This document shows positions 34,825 to 43,798 of a stretch of DNA of 57,465 nt, piece after piece. The translations under genes and the position numbers were made by a program. Every line of letters starts with the position of its first letter. Within the stretch, counting starts at the first letter, position 1. The DNA lies in the NCBI GenBank assembly GCA_049673305.1, contig JBATXM010000039.1, forward strand, positions 1 through 57,465, in the 5' to 3' direction. The notes under the pieces were generated by a model, which was not told the DNA's origin, ran no database searches, and saw nothing but the letters and a program-made list of their open reading frames with translations. The stretch comes from GCA-003244245 sp049673305 (lineage in GTDB: Bacteria > Actinomycetota > Actinomycetes > Mycobacteriales > Pseudonocardiaceae).

Positions 34825-35573
34825 GCCCTCGGGTGCGGCTAGGGTTTTTCGCGGTGGTGGCACCGGCATTCGCTGTGCTGTTTTTCCTCGCGGCGCGGGG
34901 TCTACCGAGCTTCGGCTCGGACTTTCACCCTTACGGGGATCGGGCGGTGGCGATGTCCACCGGGCAGCGCGCGACGGCCAATGTGGTGTCCTCGGTGAAC
35001 TTCGACCAGCGAGCGGTGGACACCCTGGGGGAGGAGTTCATCCTGTTCGGTTCGGTGATCGGAACGCTGGTGCTGCTGCGCCCCACGCCGGAGGAGCGGG
35101 AGATCGGGCAGCGGGCGGGCGGCCGGGTGCTGCCGACCACCCGGCTGGCGGGGTACCTGCTCCTACCGGTCAGCGTCCTGGTCGGGTTGTACGTGATCGC
35201 GCACGGTCAGCTCAGTCCGGGCGGCGGGTTCCAGGGCGGGGTGGTGCTGGCCACCGGCTGGCATCTGCTCTACGTCGCCGGGCGCTACGCAGCGCTGCGC
35301 CGGGCCGTACCGCCAACGGTGCTGGAGCTCATCGAGTCGCTGAGCGCCGCAGCCTTCGCCGCGGTGGGCCTGGTCGGTCTCGCGGTCGGCGGCGCCTTCC
35401 TGGCCAACGTGGTGCCCACCGGATCCCTCGGTGAGCTGCTCTCCGGCGGGACGGTGCCGGTGCTCAACGCGGCCGTCGGGGTGGAGGTGGCGACCGCGGT
35501 CGTCCTCCTGCTTGCCGCGTTCCTGGAGCAGGCCGTGGTTGTGCGACACGCGGATCACCAGGATCAGCGGTGA
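34821..35573 (+). CDS. mnhB: MbhE-MnhB fusion subunit
   Basis: A 250-residue membrane protein. Residues about 1-95 match MbhE (GLPSFGSDFHPYGDRAVA; VNFDQRAVDTLGEEFILFGS, the DTxGEE motif). Residues about 115-240 match MnhB (LLLPVSVLVGLYVIAHGQLS, PGGGFQGGVVLATG). In standard operons the MbhE part is the end of MnhA. The GTG start overlaps the preceding stop. No gene for the large NuoL-like N-terminal part of MnhA is seen. Confidence 0.87.
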   Translation: MSPRVRLGFFAVVAPAFAVLFFLAARGLPSFGSDFHPYGDRAVAMSTGQRATANVVSSVNFDQRAVDTLGEEFILFGSVIGTLVLLRPTPEEREIGQRAGGRVLPTTRLAGYLLLPVSVLVGLYVIAHGQLSPGGGFQGGVVLATGWHLLYVAGRYAALRRAVPPTVLELIESLSAAAFAAVGLVGLAVGGAFLANVVPTGSLGELLSGGTVPVLNAAVGVEVATAVVLLLAAFLEQAVVVRHADHQDQR

Positions 35574-35914
35574 GCACGCTGCCCTACCTGGTGGCTGGCT
35601 GGCTGTTTCTGGTGGGCTGCTACGGCTTGGTGACCAGCCGCAACCTGGTGCACGCGGTGGCCTGCCTGACTGTCAGCCAGTCCGCCACCTACGTCCTGCT
35701 GCTCGCCGTCGGCTTCCGGGCCGGGGCCACCGCACCGGTGTTCAGCGACATCCCGGTCAGCAGCCGGGTCGTCGACCCGGTGGTGCAGGCCCTGACTCTC
35801 ACCGACGTGGTGGTCTCCGCCACGGTCACCGCTGTGCTGCTCGCGCTGACCATCCAGATCCACAAGCGGCACGGCACGGTGAACCCCGACGAGCTGCGCG
35901 CGCTGCGGGGCTGA
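35570..35914 (+). CDS. mnhC: Mrp-type antiporter subunit MnhC (NuoK-like)
   Basis: A 114-residue NuoK-like protein with three membrane segments. SRNLVHAVACLTVSQSATYV and TAPVFSDIPVSSRVVDPVVQ followed by ALTLTDVVVSATVTAVLLAL are the MnhC signature regions. GTG start overlapping mnhB. Confidence 0.9.
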   Translation: MSTLPYLVAGWLFLVGCYGLVTSRNLVHAVACLTVSQSATYVLLLAVGFRAGATAPVFSDIPVSSRVVDPVVQALTLTDVVVSATVTAVLLALTIQIHKRHGTVNPDELRALRG

Positions 35915-35917
35915 GCG

Positions 35918-37738
35918 GTGCCGTTCACGGTCGAGGCGCTGCCCCCGCTGATGGTGGCGCTTCCGCTCCTGGTGGCGGCGATGCTGGCCGCCGTCGGCCG
36001 GCTGCTGCCTCGTCTGATGATCGACGCGATATCGATGCTCACCTGCCTGCTGGTGCTCGCCGGATCGGCGGTGCTGCTCGTTGCCACCGGTTCGCGGCGG
36101 GTGGTCAGTTGGCTAGGGGGCTACTCACCTGACCACGGGGTCAGCGTCGGGGTGGTCTTCGTCGTCGACCGGATAGGCGCCGGGCTGGCCGCGCTGATCG
36201 CCGCACTGGTCACCGCGGCGCTGACCTACACCTGGCGTTACTTCGACGAGGTCGAGAGCTACTTCCACGCCCTGATTCTGCTGTTTCTGGTGGGCATGGT
36301 CGGCTTTGCCCTCACCGGCGACTTGTTCAATGCCTTCGTGTTCTTCGAGTTGATGGGTGCGGTGGCCTATGCGCTGACCGGCTACAAGATCGAGGAAGCG
36401 AAGCCACTGCAAGGCGCACTCAATTTCGCGGTGATCAATTCGCTGGGCGCCTACTGCTCGCTGCTGGGCATCGGGTTGATCTACGGGCGGACCGGGGAGC
36501 TGGGCTTCGCCCCAGTGCAGCGGGCTTTGGCTGGGCACCACACCGACTGGTTGGTGCTGGTCGCCGTTGCGCTGGTGTTCACCGGGTTTCTGGTCAAAGG
36601 TGCCGCAGTGCCGTTTCACTTCTGGTTGGCCGACGCGCACGCTGTCGCGCCCTCGCCGGTGTGCGTGCTGTTCTCTGGGGTGATGGTCGAGCTGGGCGTC
36701 TATGGGGTGGCCCGAACCTGGTCCGCCGCGTTCTCCTCAACGCTGCCGGCCGAGCGCCTCCGGCCGGTGCTGATGGTCGCCGGTGTGGTCACCGCGGTGG
36801 TCGGTGCGCTGATGTGCCAGGTCCAATCCCACCTCAAACGGTTGCTCGCCTTTTCCACAGTCGGCCACGTCGGCCTGTTTCTCGTCGCACTCGGCGCGTT
36901 CGAGCCGGCGGCGGTTGGTGGCCTGGCTGTCTACGTTCTCGGGCATGCCGCAGTAAAGGGCGCGTTGTTCCTCTGCACCGGGATCCTGCTCAATACCCGG
37001 GGCAGTGTCGACGAGGCGCAACTGCACGGCCGAGGTCGTGACCTGCCGGTTACCCGAGTTTGCTTCCTCGCCGGGGGCCTCGCGCTGGCCGCGCTTCCGC
37101 CATTCGGCACGTGGCTGGGCAAGACACTGGCCGAAGACGGCCTGTCCGACGCCGGATTCGGCTGGGCCGGCGTCCTGTTCATGGGTGTCTCCGCGCTCAC
37201 CGGCGGAGCTGTGCTCCGAGCCGGAATGCGCGTCTTTCTCGGTATGGGGACCCCGCCGAACGTCAAAGGTGACACCCGGGGCACCGGCGAGCACCGAGAG
37301 ACCGACAAAGGCGTCCGCGACGCCCCTGTCACCATGCTTGCCGCTGCAGTGGCGCTGCTTGCCGGGGGGCTCATCCTGGGACTCTTTCCGGGGCTGGCCA
37401 CGCTCGCTCAGGACGCGGCCCATCAATTGCTTGACTCCGCTGGTTACGCCGCCGCTGCCTTGGACGGCGTCCGCGCCGTGCCCCCGCCCACCCCGCAGGT
37501 CGTGACGTGGAACTCCGCTGGCCTGCTCCTGGGCATCGGGTCAGCCCTGCTGGCACTGCTCATCGCCACCGTCGCCCTCTACAGCGACCGACAGCTGCAG
37601 CGGTTGCGTTGGGTCTTGCCCGTGCTGAGCCTGCCGCTACGCACGCTGCGGGCCGCGCATTCGGGTCACCTCGGTGATTACGTGGTCTGGCTGCTCCTCG
37701 GCGTCACGCTGCTGACCATCGGTATCGCCACGAGTTGA
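35918..37738 (+). CDS. mnhD: Mrp-type antiporter subunit MnhD (proton-translocating)
   Basis: A 606-residue NADH dehydrogenase ND2/4/5-like protein with about 14 membrane segments. Functional residues are in FELMGAVAYALTGYKIEE (TM5 Glu), LVKGAAVPFHFWLADAHAVA (TM7 Lys) and LKRLLAFSTVGHVGLFLVAL. About 100 residues longer than the usual MnhD because of extra segments at the C-terminus. It is the only large channel subunit in the operon, so it alone may serve the role usually shared by MnhA and MnhD. GTG start three bases after mnhC. Confidence 0.9.
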   Translation: MPFTVEALPPLMVALPLLVAAMLAAVGRLLPRLMIDAISMLTCLLVLAGSAVLLVATGSRRVVSWLGGYSPDHGVSVGVVFVVDRIGAGLAALIAALVTAALTYTWRYFDEVESYFHALILLFLVGMVGFALTGDLFNAFVFFELMGAVAYALTGYKIEEAKPLQGALNFAVINSLGAYCSLLGIGLIYGRTGELGFAPVQRALAGHHTDWLVLVAVALVFTGFLVKGAAVPFHFWLADAHAVAPSPVCVLFSGVMVELGVYGVARTWSAAFSSTLPAERLRPVLMVAGVVTAVVGALMCQVQSHLKRLLAFSTVGHVGLFLVALGAFEPAAVGGLAVYVLGHAAVKGALFLCTGILLNTRGSVDEAQLHGRGRDLPVTRVCFLAGGLALAALPPFGTWLGKTLAEDGLSDAGFGWAGVLFMGVSALTGGAVLRAGMRVFLGMGTPPNVKGDTRGTGEHRETDKGVRDAPVTMLAAAVALLAGGLILGLFPGLATLAQDAAHQLLDSAGYAAAALDGVRAVPPPTPQVVTWNSAGLLLGIGSALLALLIATVALYSDRQLQRLRWVLPVLSLPLRTLRAAHSGHLGDYVVWLLLGVTLLTIGIATS

Positions 37739-37845
37739 GGGGTCACCATAGCAGCCTCAGAACACCCCAAGGTTTGTGCGCGCCGCAGCAAGGGAACTAC
37801 ATATCATATACATCATCAGCTATCCTCAGCTAAGGAGGCCGGACG

Positions 37846-38184
37846 ATGGTGGACACCGCGCTGCACGAAGGTGAACTGTGGCTGGAGTTCCACCGGGTGG
37901 TGAACATGTCATCGGAGGAACTGGCTAGCTGGTTGCGCGCCCACTCGGTGAGCTCGAACGCCGGAAACATCCCCACCCAGGCGGGTACCCCGACTGGCGA
38001 GCAGGTCCTGCAGATGCTGAACAAGCGTCGCACGGATCTCACCCCTGACGATCTCCAGGTGATGCGCAGGGTAATCCGGCAGGTACACGTCGAGCGCCGA
38101 GGCAATCGGACGTCTGTCGCCGGCCGGGCTGGTTGGCGTCATCGCCTGATGTCACTCGGTCATGACCCGCTCAAGCCCGCGTGA
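37846..38184 (+). CDS. DUF3140 protein
   Basis: A 112-residue protein: ELWLEFHRVVNMSSEELASW, then TGEQVLQMLNKRRTDLTPDD and RRVIRQVHVERRG, the DUF3140 pattern of short stress-associated actinobacterial proteins with DNA-binding-like helices. Basic C-terminus. A strong AAGGAGG site precedes the ATG, and the 60 bases before it are AT-rich (ATATCATATACATCATC) and likely contain the promoter. Confidence 0.88.
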   Translation: MVDTALHEGELWLEFHRVVNMSSEELASWLRAHSVSSNAGNIPTQAGTPTGEQVLQMLNKRRTDLTPDDLQVMRRVIRQVHVERRGNRTSVAGRAGWRHRLMSLGHDPLKPA

Positions 38185-38263
38185 GCAGCGCACCGCCCGC
38201 CCCTTGCGTGGGTGCGGTGACAGCGCGGCCAGTGCACGGTCAGCGTTGTCCGTAAACTCAACG

Positions 38264-38620
38264 TCAATGACGTTTTTGAGCGGTATTGTCCACCTCGTCG
38301 CCCATCAGTACCTGCCCTTGCTCACTTACGGGCTCCCACGGAACCAGTTCATCGTCAATCGATTCGTCGAGCTCTTCTAGCGGAGCCAGCGGCAACGGGC
38401 AGTCCGGCACCGGTTTGATGCTGACGTCTGGGCGCTCCTCGTCCAGCCGCTCGTCCAGTGGGCGGTCGGTGGCCTGCTCGCTTGGTGTGGTCCCATAGCG
38501 GTTGGCTGCCGACCAAGCATTGGCGGGATCCATCCCCCCCTCCAAGGGGTCAACGCCCAGCTCATCCTCATCGAGTGTTTCGCTCTGCGTGAGGACACCA
38601 TCGTCGTCCTGAAATCCCAT
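38264..38620 (-). CDS. DUF5709 protein
   Basis: A 118-residue, highly acidic protein without signal or membrane span. GVLTQSETLDEDELGVDPLE, then YGTTPSEQATDRPLDERLDE and ERPDVSI match DUF5709, often found near stress genes in actinobacteria. Convergent with DUF3140, divergent from the methyltransferase. Confidence 0.88.
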   Translation of the reverse strand: MGFQDDDGVLTQSETLDEDELGVDPLEGGMDPANAWSAANRYGTTPSEQATDRPLDERLDEERPDVSIKPVPDCPLPLAPLEELDESIDDELVPWEPVSEQGQVLMGDEVDNTAQKRH

Positions 38621-38652
38621 GACTGGTGGATGCCCACTTCCTGGTGTCCCTA

Positions 38653-38688
38653 CACATCCACGGCGCAGGACACATCCACGGCGCAGGC
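38653..38688 (+). repeat. Two-copy 18-bp tandem repeat
   Basis: CACATCCACGGCGCAGGA followed by CACATCCACGGCGCAGGC, in the leader of the methyltransferase gene. It keeps the frame open, giving a repeated HIHGAG, but probably lies before the true start. Confidence 0.75.
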
Positions 38689-38706
38689 GGCATCCGGGAT
38701 GATGGC

Positions 38707-39354
38707 ATGGTGGCCGAGAGCGTGCGCCGTGCGCGGTGGCGCCGGTACTGGGACAGGCATTCGAAGACCTACGACCGCGAGATGGCCTTCTTCGACCGGG
38801 TGCTGATCCGTGACACCCGGAGCTGGGTCTGCCAGCAGGTGAGTGGCGAGGTGCTCGAGGTCGCCATCGGCACCGGACTGAACCTGGAGCACTACCCGCC
38901 CGATGTCCGGTTGACCGGTATCGAGCTCAGCCCGAACATGCTAGCGATCGCGCGGCGACGTGCGGACAACCTCGACTGTCATGTCAAGTTTCAGGTGGGC
39001 GATGCGGAAACGCTCGCCTTCCCCAGCGCCACCTTTGACACGGTGGTCTGCACCTTCTCGCTGTGCGCCATCCCTGACCACCGCAAGGCTTTGGCCGAGA
39101 TGATACGGGTGCTGCGACCCGGAGGAGTGTTACTGCTTGCCGACCACGTGGCCAGTTCGGTCCGGACGATACGGGCCACCCAGCGTCTCCTCGAGTTGGC
39201 GACAATACCGCTGGGTGGTGAGCATTTCCTGCGCCGACCTCTTGAGCACGTCCGCGCCTCGGGGTTGCGGATTGAGCGCCACGACCGGTTCGCGGCGGGG
39301 ATCGTCGAACGGCTCGCTGCCCGCAAACCGACAACACCAGCCACACGACGCTAA
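38707..39354 (+). CDS. Class I SAM-dependent methyltransferase
   Basis: A 215-residue Rossmann methyltransferase. Motif I is VLEVAIGTGLNLEHYP, motif II LTGIELSPNMLAIARRRA, motif IV FDTVVCTFSLCAIPD, and post-I VLRPGGVLLLADHV. Resembles the ubiquinone/menaquinone (UbiE-like) and phospholipid methyltransferase group; the substrate is not told by sequence. The frame is open from a GTG at 38626, only five bases from the divergent DUF5709 start. The ATG at 38707, where homology begins, leaves room for promoters and is preferred. Confidence 0.83.
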   Translation: MVAESVRRARWRRYWDRHSKTYDREMAFFDRVLIRDTRSWVCQQVSGEVLEVAIGTGLNLEHYPPDVRLTGIELSPNMLAIARRRADNLDCHVKFQVGDAETLAFPSATFDTVVCTFSLCAIPDHRKALAEMIRVLRPGGVLLLADHVASSVRTIRATQRLLELATIPLGGEHFLRRPLEHVRASGLRIERHDRFAAGIVERLAARKPTTPATRR

Positions 39355-39562
39355 AAAGATCAACATTCCATGGTCGACTACATAGCGTGACGATGCTTGG
39401 TAGCGTGTAACACATGTGGTGGATGTTGTGATAGTTACTCACGGGATCCTTGGTATCTCTGAGGGTGACATGGGACAGTGCATGCATGTGCCTGTTCACC
39501 AAGATCTGAGAGACGTCAGGGAGAACCGGCGCCTACGTGAGGGACCGAGGAAGGAGTGCGGT

Positions 39563-40912
39563 GTGAGCGTCCGGACTCAGCGTCACATCACCGGCCGCGC
39601 GTTGGTCCCCGTGTTGCTCGCCGTGTTGGCGCTGGTGGGACAACCCGCCATTGCGCAAGCGGTGCCGCCACCCCCACCCAATCCCAGCGATGACGACCTC
39701 AAGGCCGGCCAGACTCACGTCGATGCCACCGCGACCCGGGTTGGGCAATTGGCCAACCAGGTCGCTCAGGCCGATGCCGCCCTGCTGGCTCTTGAGTCCC
39801 AGGTTGAGCTTAGGCACGAACAGGCCAACAAGGCACTGATCAACCAGCAAACGGCGGACACCGTCGCGAGTGCCGCGACGCTCGCGGCGAGCAACGCCCG
39901 TGCGGAAGCTGACGCGGCCGCTAAGCAGATCGCGGTGGCACACCAGGATCTCGACCAATTCGCTGCCGCGAGTTACCGGCAGGGCAGCACGGTCGGATCA
40001 ATCTCGGCCTTTCTCGGGTCGAGAAGCCCGAAAGATCTGCTCGCCAGGGCCGAGCTGCTGGATGCGGTGGGAGGTACCCAGCTGCACGCGGTGGAAAACA
40101 TGCGGCGGGCCCGCGTTGATGCAGCCAACAAGGATTCCCAGACCCGGGCGGCGCTGGCGAAGGCCCAGGCCGCCGAGCGGGCCGCCGCCGAGGCCAAGAC
40201 TGCGCTCGAGGGCGCCTATCGGGTGGCCATCGACACCGAGGCAGCGCAATCTGCGGAATCCAAAGCCCTCCAGGAGCATAAGGCGGACCTTGAACACCAG
40301 CTCTACGAGGCGCAGAACGCTGTTGCCGGGCTGCGCGGGCAGCGCCAACGCTACGAGGAATGGCGCGCCGAACGAGATCGTGAACAGGCTGCTGCTGCGG
40401 CGGCAGCGGCTGCCGCAGCAGCAGCGGCAGAGGCTGCGGAGCGAAGTACCCCGGTTACTGGTGGTGTGCCCCGACTTATTGCTGGGGACGCCCGGTCAGT
40501 GATCAACCGAGCGATGGCCCAGCTTGGTGTCCGCTATTCGTGGGGCGGCGGAAATGCTCAAGGACCCACGGCCGGCGTTCGGGACGGTGGCGTAGCGGAC
40601 ACCTATGGCGACTACCGCAAGGTCGGCTTCGATTGCTCCGGCCTGATGATCTATGCTTTCTCCCACGCTCTCGGTTACGCGCTACCGCACTACACCGGCT
40701 ATCAATACAACGCCGGTCGCAAGGTGCCGTTGGTCGAGAAGCGTCCGGGTGACATGCTGTTCTGGGGCACCGGCGGGGACATCCACCATGTGGCGCTCTA
40801 CATCGGCGGCGAGCAGATGATTGAGGCCCCCTACTCAGGAGCCGCAGTCCGTGTCACGGCGGTCCGCTACACGGAGATCATGCCCTACGCCATCCGGGTG
40901 ATCGGGACCTGA
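39563..40912 (+). CDS. NlpC/P60 peptidoglycan endopeptidase, RipA-like
   Basis: A 449-residue secreted cell-wall hydrolase that cuts D-Glu/mDAP peptide bonds. A signal peptide (about 1-31, ending PAIAQA) is followed by a Pro-rich linker and a long coiled coil (about 45-300) with a polyalanine run. The NlpC/P60 domain follows (about 315-449): catalytic Cys 358 in FDCSGLM, His 408/409 in DIHHVALYIGG. The coiled coil probably blocks the active site until processing, as in RipA. The GTG at 39563 follows AAGGAG and starts the signal peptide; earlier in-frame starts lack support. First gene of the RipA-MoxR-DUF58-FabG-HemH locus; the usual second paralogue (RipB) is absent. Confidence 0.9.
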   Translation: MSVRTQRHITGRALVPVLLAVLALVGQPAIAQAVPPPPPNPSDDDLKAGQTHVDATATRVGQLANQVAQADAALLALESQVELRHEQANKALINQQTADTVASAATLAASNARAEADAAAKQIAVAHQDLDQFAAASYRQGSTVGSISAFLGSRSPKDLLARAELLDAVGGTQLHAVENMRRARVDAANKDSQTRAALAKAQAAERAAAEAKTALEGAYRVAIDTEAAQSAESKALQEHKADLEHQLYEAQNAVAGLRGQRQRYEEWRAERDREQAAAAAAAAAAAAAAEAAERSTPVTGGVPRLIAGDARSVINRAMAQLGVRYSWGGGNAQGPTAGVRDGGVADTYGDYRKVGFDCSGLMIYAFSHALGYALPHYTGYQYNAGRKVPLVEKRPGDMLFWGTGGDIHHVALYIGGEQMIEAPYSGAAVRVTAVRYTEIMPYAIRVIGT

Positions 40913-41023
40913 ACCCCCTTCACAGCCGGCACACTGGCGCGGGAGTTGGGTCTGGCTAACCGCCCAAGGCGGTGTGCCCCCGAGCCGGACCCATGCGAGC
41001 CGGACCCCATGCGAGGAGGACCC

Positions 41024-42103
41024 GTGAGTGACGCCGACGTCGGGGCACCCCCGCCAGCATCCAGCCCGCCCAGCAACCCCGGTCGGCTAGCGACTCCAGC
41101 CCGGGACGCCCAGCTGATCGAGCAGACCGTTTTCGAGGTCCAACGGGTGATCGTGGGGCAAGATCGCCTAGTCGAGCGGATGCTTGTTGGTCTACTTGCC
41201 CGAGGGCACCTTCTGCTCGAGGGCGTGCCAGGGGTGGCCAAAACCCTCGCGGTGGAGACCATCGCCCGAGTGGTGGGCGGCTCGTTCTCCCGCATCCAGT
41301 TCACTCCCGACCTGGTTCCCGCCGACATTCTCGGTACCCGCATCTACCGGCAGGGACGCGAGCAGTTCGACGTTGAACTGGGACCGGTGATGGCTAACTT
41401 CGTGCTCGCCGACGAGATCAACCGGGCGCCGGCCAAGGTACAGTCGGCGTTGCTGGAGGTGATGGCCGAACGACACGTGTCGATCGGCGGGACCACTTAC
41501 CCAACACCCCAGCCGTTCCTCGTACTGGCCACTCAGAACCCCATCGAAAACGAGGGCGTCTACCCACTTCCCGAGGCCCAACGTGACCGGTTTCTGTTCA
41601 AGATCCAGGTGGAGTACCCCACGGTCGAGGAAGAGCGGGAGATCATTTACCGGATGGGCGGGCATCCTCCCGAGCCGCGCCAGGTGCTCAAGGCCGGCGA
41701 GTTGATCAGGCTACAAGAGGTTGCCACGCGAGTGTTCGTGCACCACGCCCTGGTCGACTACGTGGTGCGGCTGGTACTCGCCACCCGCACGCCCGCCGAG
41801 CATGGCCTGTCCGACGTCGCCGGCTGGGTAGCTTACGGCGCCTCCCCCCGAGCCAGCCTGGGTATCGTCGCGGCGGCCCGCGCGTTGGCGTTGATTCGCG
41901 GCCGGGATTACGTGCTGCCGCAGGATGTGGTGGACGTCTCAGCCGATGTGCTAAGACACCGCCTGGTGCTTTCCTATGACGCGCTGGCCGACGGTGTGCC
42001 GGTGGAGCACATTGTTACCCGAGTGTTGCAAACCGTGCCGATGCCCCAGGTGTCCGCCCGCTCCCAGAGCACGGACCCGGTTGTGAGTGGTCTGACCGAA
42101 TGA
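41024..42103 (+). CDS. moxR1: MoxR-family AAA+ ATPase
   Basis: A 359-residue AAA-3 ATPase. Walker A is LLEGVPGVAKTLAVE (the GVPGxxKT form), Walker B FVLADEINRAPAKVQSALLE, sensor 1 LATQNPIENEG, and FQARLDRF-like LPEAQRDRFLFKI. These act as chaperones together with DUF58 and VWA proteins encoded next to them. The GTG at 41024 has GAGGAGGA seven bases upstream; earlier frame-open codons include a short direct repeat and are not coding. The last four bases overlap the DUF58 gene. Confidence 0.92.
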   Translation: MSDADVGAPPPASSPPSNPGRLATPARDAQLIEQTVFEVQRVIVGQDRLVERMLVGLLARGHLLLEGVPGVAKTLAVETIARVVGGSFSRIQFTPDLVPADILGTRIYRQGREQFDVELGPVMANFVLADEINRAPAKVQSALLEVMAERHVSIGGTTYPTPQPFLVLATQNPIENEGVYPLPEAQRDRFLFKIQVEYPTVEEEREIIYRMGGHPPEPRQVLKAGELIRLQEVATRVFVHHALVDYVVRLVLATRTPAEHGLSDVAGWVAYGASPRASLGIVAAARALALIRGRDYVLPQDVVDVSADVLRHRLVLSYDALADGVPVEHIVTRVLQTVPMPQVSARSQSTDPVVSGLTE

Positions 42104-43053
42104 CAACGCGAGGGGAGCGGCACCATTGGGCGCCGCCGGCGTTGCGCGAGGGTCGTATGGAGGCTGCGCTGCGCGCGTTGGAGCTCACGGTGCGGCGTCG
42201 GCTGGACGGTCTACTGCAGGGCAATCACCTCGGGTTGGTGCCGGGGCCGGGTACTGAGCCGGGCGAAGCCAGGCGTTACCAGCCTGGCGACGACGTGCGG
42301 CGGATGGACTGGGCGGTCACCGCGCGCACCACCGAACCGCATATCCGGGACACCGTCGCGGACCGGGAGTTGGAGACCTGGCTGGCTGTGGACCTGTCTG
42401 CCAGCCTCGACTTCGGTACCGCGGAGTGCGACAAGCGGGAGCTTGCGGTGGCCGCCTGCGCCGCCGTGACGCATCTGACCCGGGGCGGCGGGAACCGGAT
42501 CGGCGCCGTGGTCAGCACCGGGGCGGACGTGCTTCGGCTACCGGCACGGGGCGGTCAGCCGCATGCTCGCGGGATGATTCGCCGGATCGCCGAGATGCCG
42601 CGCGCCGCCGAAGGTGTCCGCGGCGATCTCGCTGGGGTACTCGAACAGCTGCGCCGCCCACCGCGTCGGCGCGGGCTGGTCGCGGTCATCTCGGATTTTC
42701 TCGGACCCCGGTCGGGAGAAGCCTTCGACTGGGAGCGGCCGCTGCGTGGGCTGTCCGCCCGGCACGACCTGATCGCTATCGAAGTGCTTGACCCGCGCGA
42801 TCTCGAACTTCCCGACATGGGCACGGTGGTGCTCGCCGATCCGGAGACCGGGCGACAGAAGGAGGTCGTGACCACGCCGCTGCTGCGCCGCGAGTTCGCC
42901 GCCGCGGCGGCCGCTCATCGCGCCGAGGTGGCCGCGACGCTGCGGCGATGTGGTGGCGCGCAGCTGACCCTGCGCACCGACTCCGACTGGGTGTCCGACA
43001 TGGTGCGCTTCGCGGTCGCCCGTAAGCGCCGCTGGTCGGGAGGTGTTGGATAA
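42100..43053 (+). CDS. DUF58 domain protein
   Basis: A 317-residue soluble partner of MoxR. The signature YQPGDDVRRMDWAVTARTTE is followed by a VWA-like region, TWLAVDLSASLDFGTAE, that could hold a metal (DLSAS in place of DxSxS). Overlaps moxR (ATGA). In related genomes a membrane VWA gene follows; here the stop codon is followed at once by fabG. Confidence 0.92.
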   Translation: MTTRGERHHWAPPALREGRMEAALRALELTVRRRLDGLLQGNHLGLVPGPGTEPGEARRYQPGDDVRRMDWAVTARTTEPHIRDTVADRELETWLAVDLSASLDFGTAECDKRELAVAACAAVTHLTRGGGNRIGAVVSTGADVLRLPARGGQPHARGMIRRIAEMPRAAEGVRGDLAGVLEQLRRPPRRRGLVAVISDFLGPRSGEAFDWERPLRGLSARHDLIAIEVLDPRDLELPDMGTVVLADPETGRQKEVVTTPLLRREFAAAAAAHRAEVAATLRRCGGAQLTLRTDSDWVSDMVRFAVARKRRWSGGVG

Positions 43054-43093
43054 AGTGCGAGAAAAAATCGTGAGTGCGGCCGAAGGGGGCACC

Positions 43094-43798
43094 GTGGCCC
43101 GATCCGTCCTGGTCACCGGCGGTAACCGTGGTATTGGGCTGGCCATCGCCCGCGCCTTCGCCAAACAAGGTGATCGGGTTGCCGTGACACACCGCGGTTC
43201 TGGCGTGCCCGAGGACGTGCTCGGAGTACGCTGCGACGTCACCGACGGCGCGGCCGTGGAGGCGGCGTTCGCCGTGGCGGAGCAGGCGCATGGGCCGATC
43301 GAGGTGCTCGTCTCCAATGCTGGGATCACCGACGACACGCTGCTGCTCAGAATGACCGAAGAGCAGTTCTCGCGAGTCCTCGACACCAACCTCACCGGCG
43401 CTTACCGGGTGGCCAAGCGCGCCACCAAAAGCATGCTGCGGGCCCGTTGGGGCCGGATGGTGTTCATCTCCTCGGTCGTGGCGCTGTCCGGTGCGCCAGG
43501 CCAGGTGAACTACGCGGCCAGCAAGGCCGGGCTGATCGGCATCGCCCGGTCTATCGCGCGTGAGCTGGGATCCCGCTCGATCACCGCCAACGTGGTCGCG
43601 CCCGGCTACGTGGACACCGAGATGACCGCAGACATCAGCCAGGCACGCCGGGACGAGATCCTGAGCTCGATCCCACTGCGCCGCCAAGCCACTCCCGAGG
43701 AGGTCGCCGCAGTCGTGACCTTCCTCGCATCCGAGGCAGCCGGATACATCACCGGTGCCGTGCTGCCCATCGACGGCGGCCTGGGCATGGGCCATTGA
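43094..43798 (+). CDS. fabG: 3-oxoacyl-ACP reductase FabG (MabA-like)
   Basis: A 234-residue short-chain dehydrogenase that reduces 3-oxoacyl-ACP with NADPH in fatty acid elongation. Motifs: VTGGNRGIGLAIA (NADPH site), NAG, catalytic Ser in VFISSVVALSG, YAASKAG (Tyr and Lys), GYVDTEMT, and C-terminal GYITGAVLPIDGGLGMGH. VTHRGSGVPED resembles mycobacterial MabA. The GTG at 43094 follows AAGGGGG; GTGs at 43070 and 43043 are in frame, the last overlapping DUF58. The stop overlaps the hemH start, with no inhA between. Confidence 0.92.
   Translation: MARSVLVTGGNRGIGLAIARAFAKQGDRVAVTHRGSGVPEDVLGVRCDVTDGAAVEAAFAVAEQAHGPIEVLVSNAGITDDTLLLRMTEEQFSRVLDTNLTGAYRVAKRATKSMLRARWGRMVFISSVVALSGAPGQVNYAASKAGLIGIARSIARELGSRSITANVVAPGYVDTEMTADISQARRDEILSSIPLRRQATPEEVAAVVTFLASEAAGYITGAVLPIDGGLGMGH

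Noticed and set aside
39355..39562. c-di-AMP (ydaO-type) riboswitch before the RipA-like gene
   Set aside because: This class often precedes cell-wall hydrolase genes in actinobacteria, but I could not find its conserved core here.
40386..40440. GCN-type trinucleotide repeat in the RipA-like gene
   Set aside because: Encodes a polyalanine run in the coiled coil; common low-complexity linker, not a separate element.
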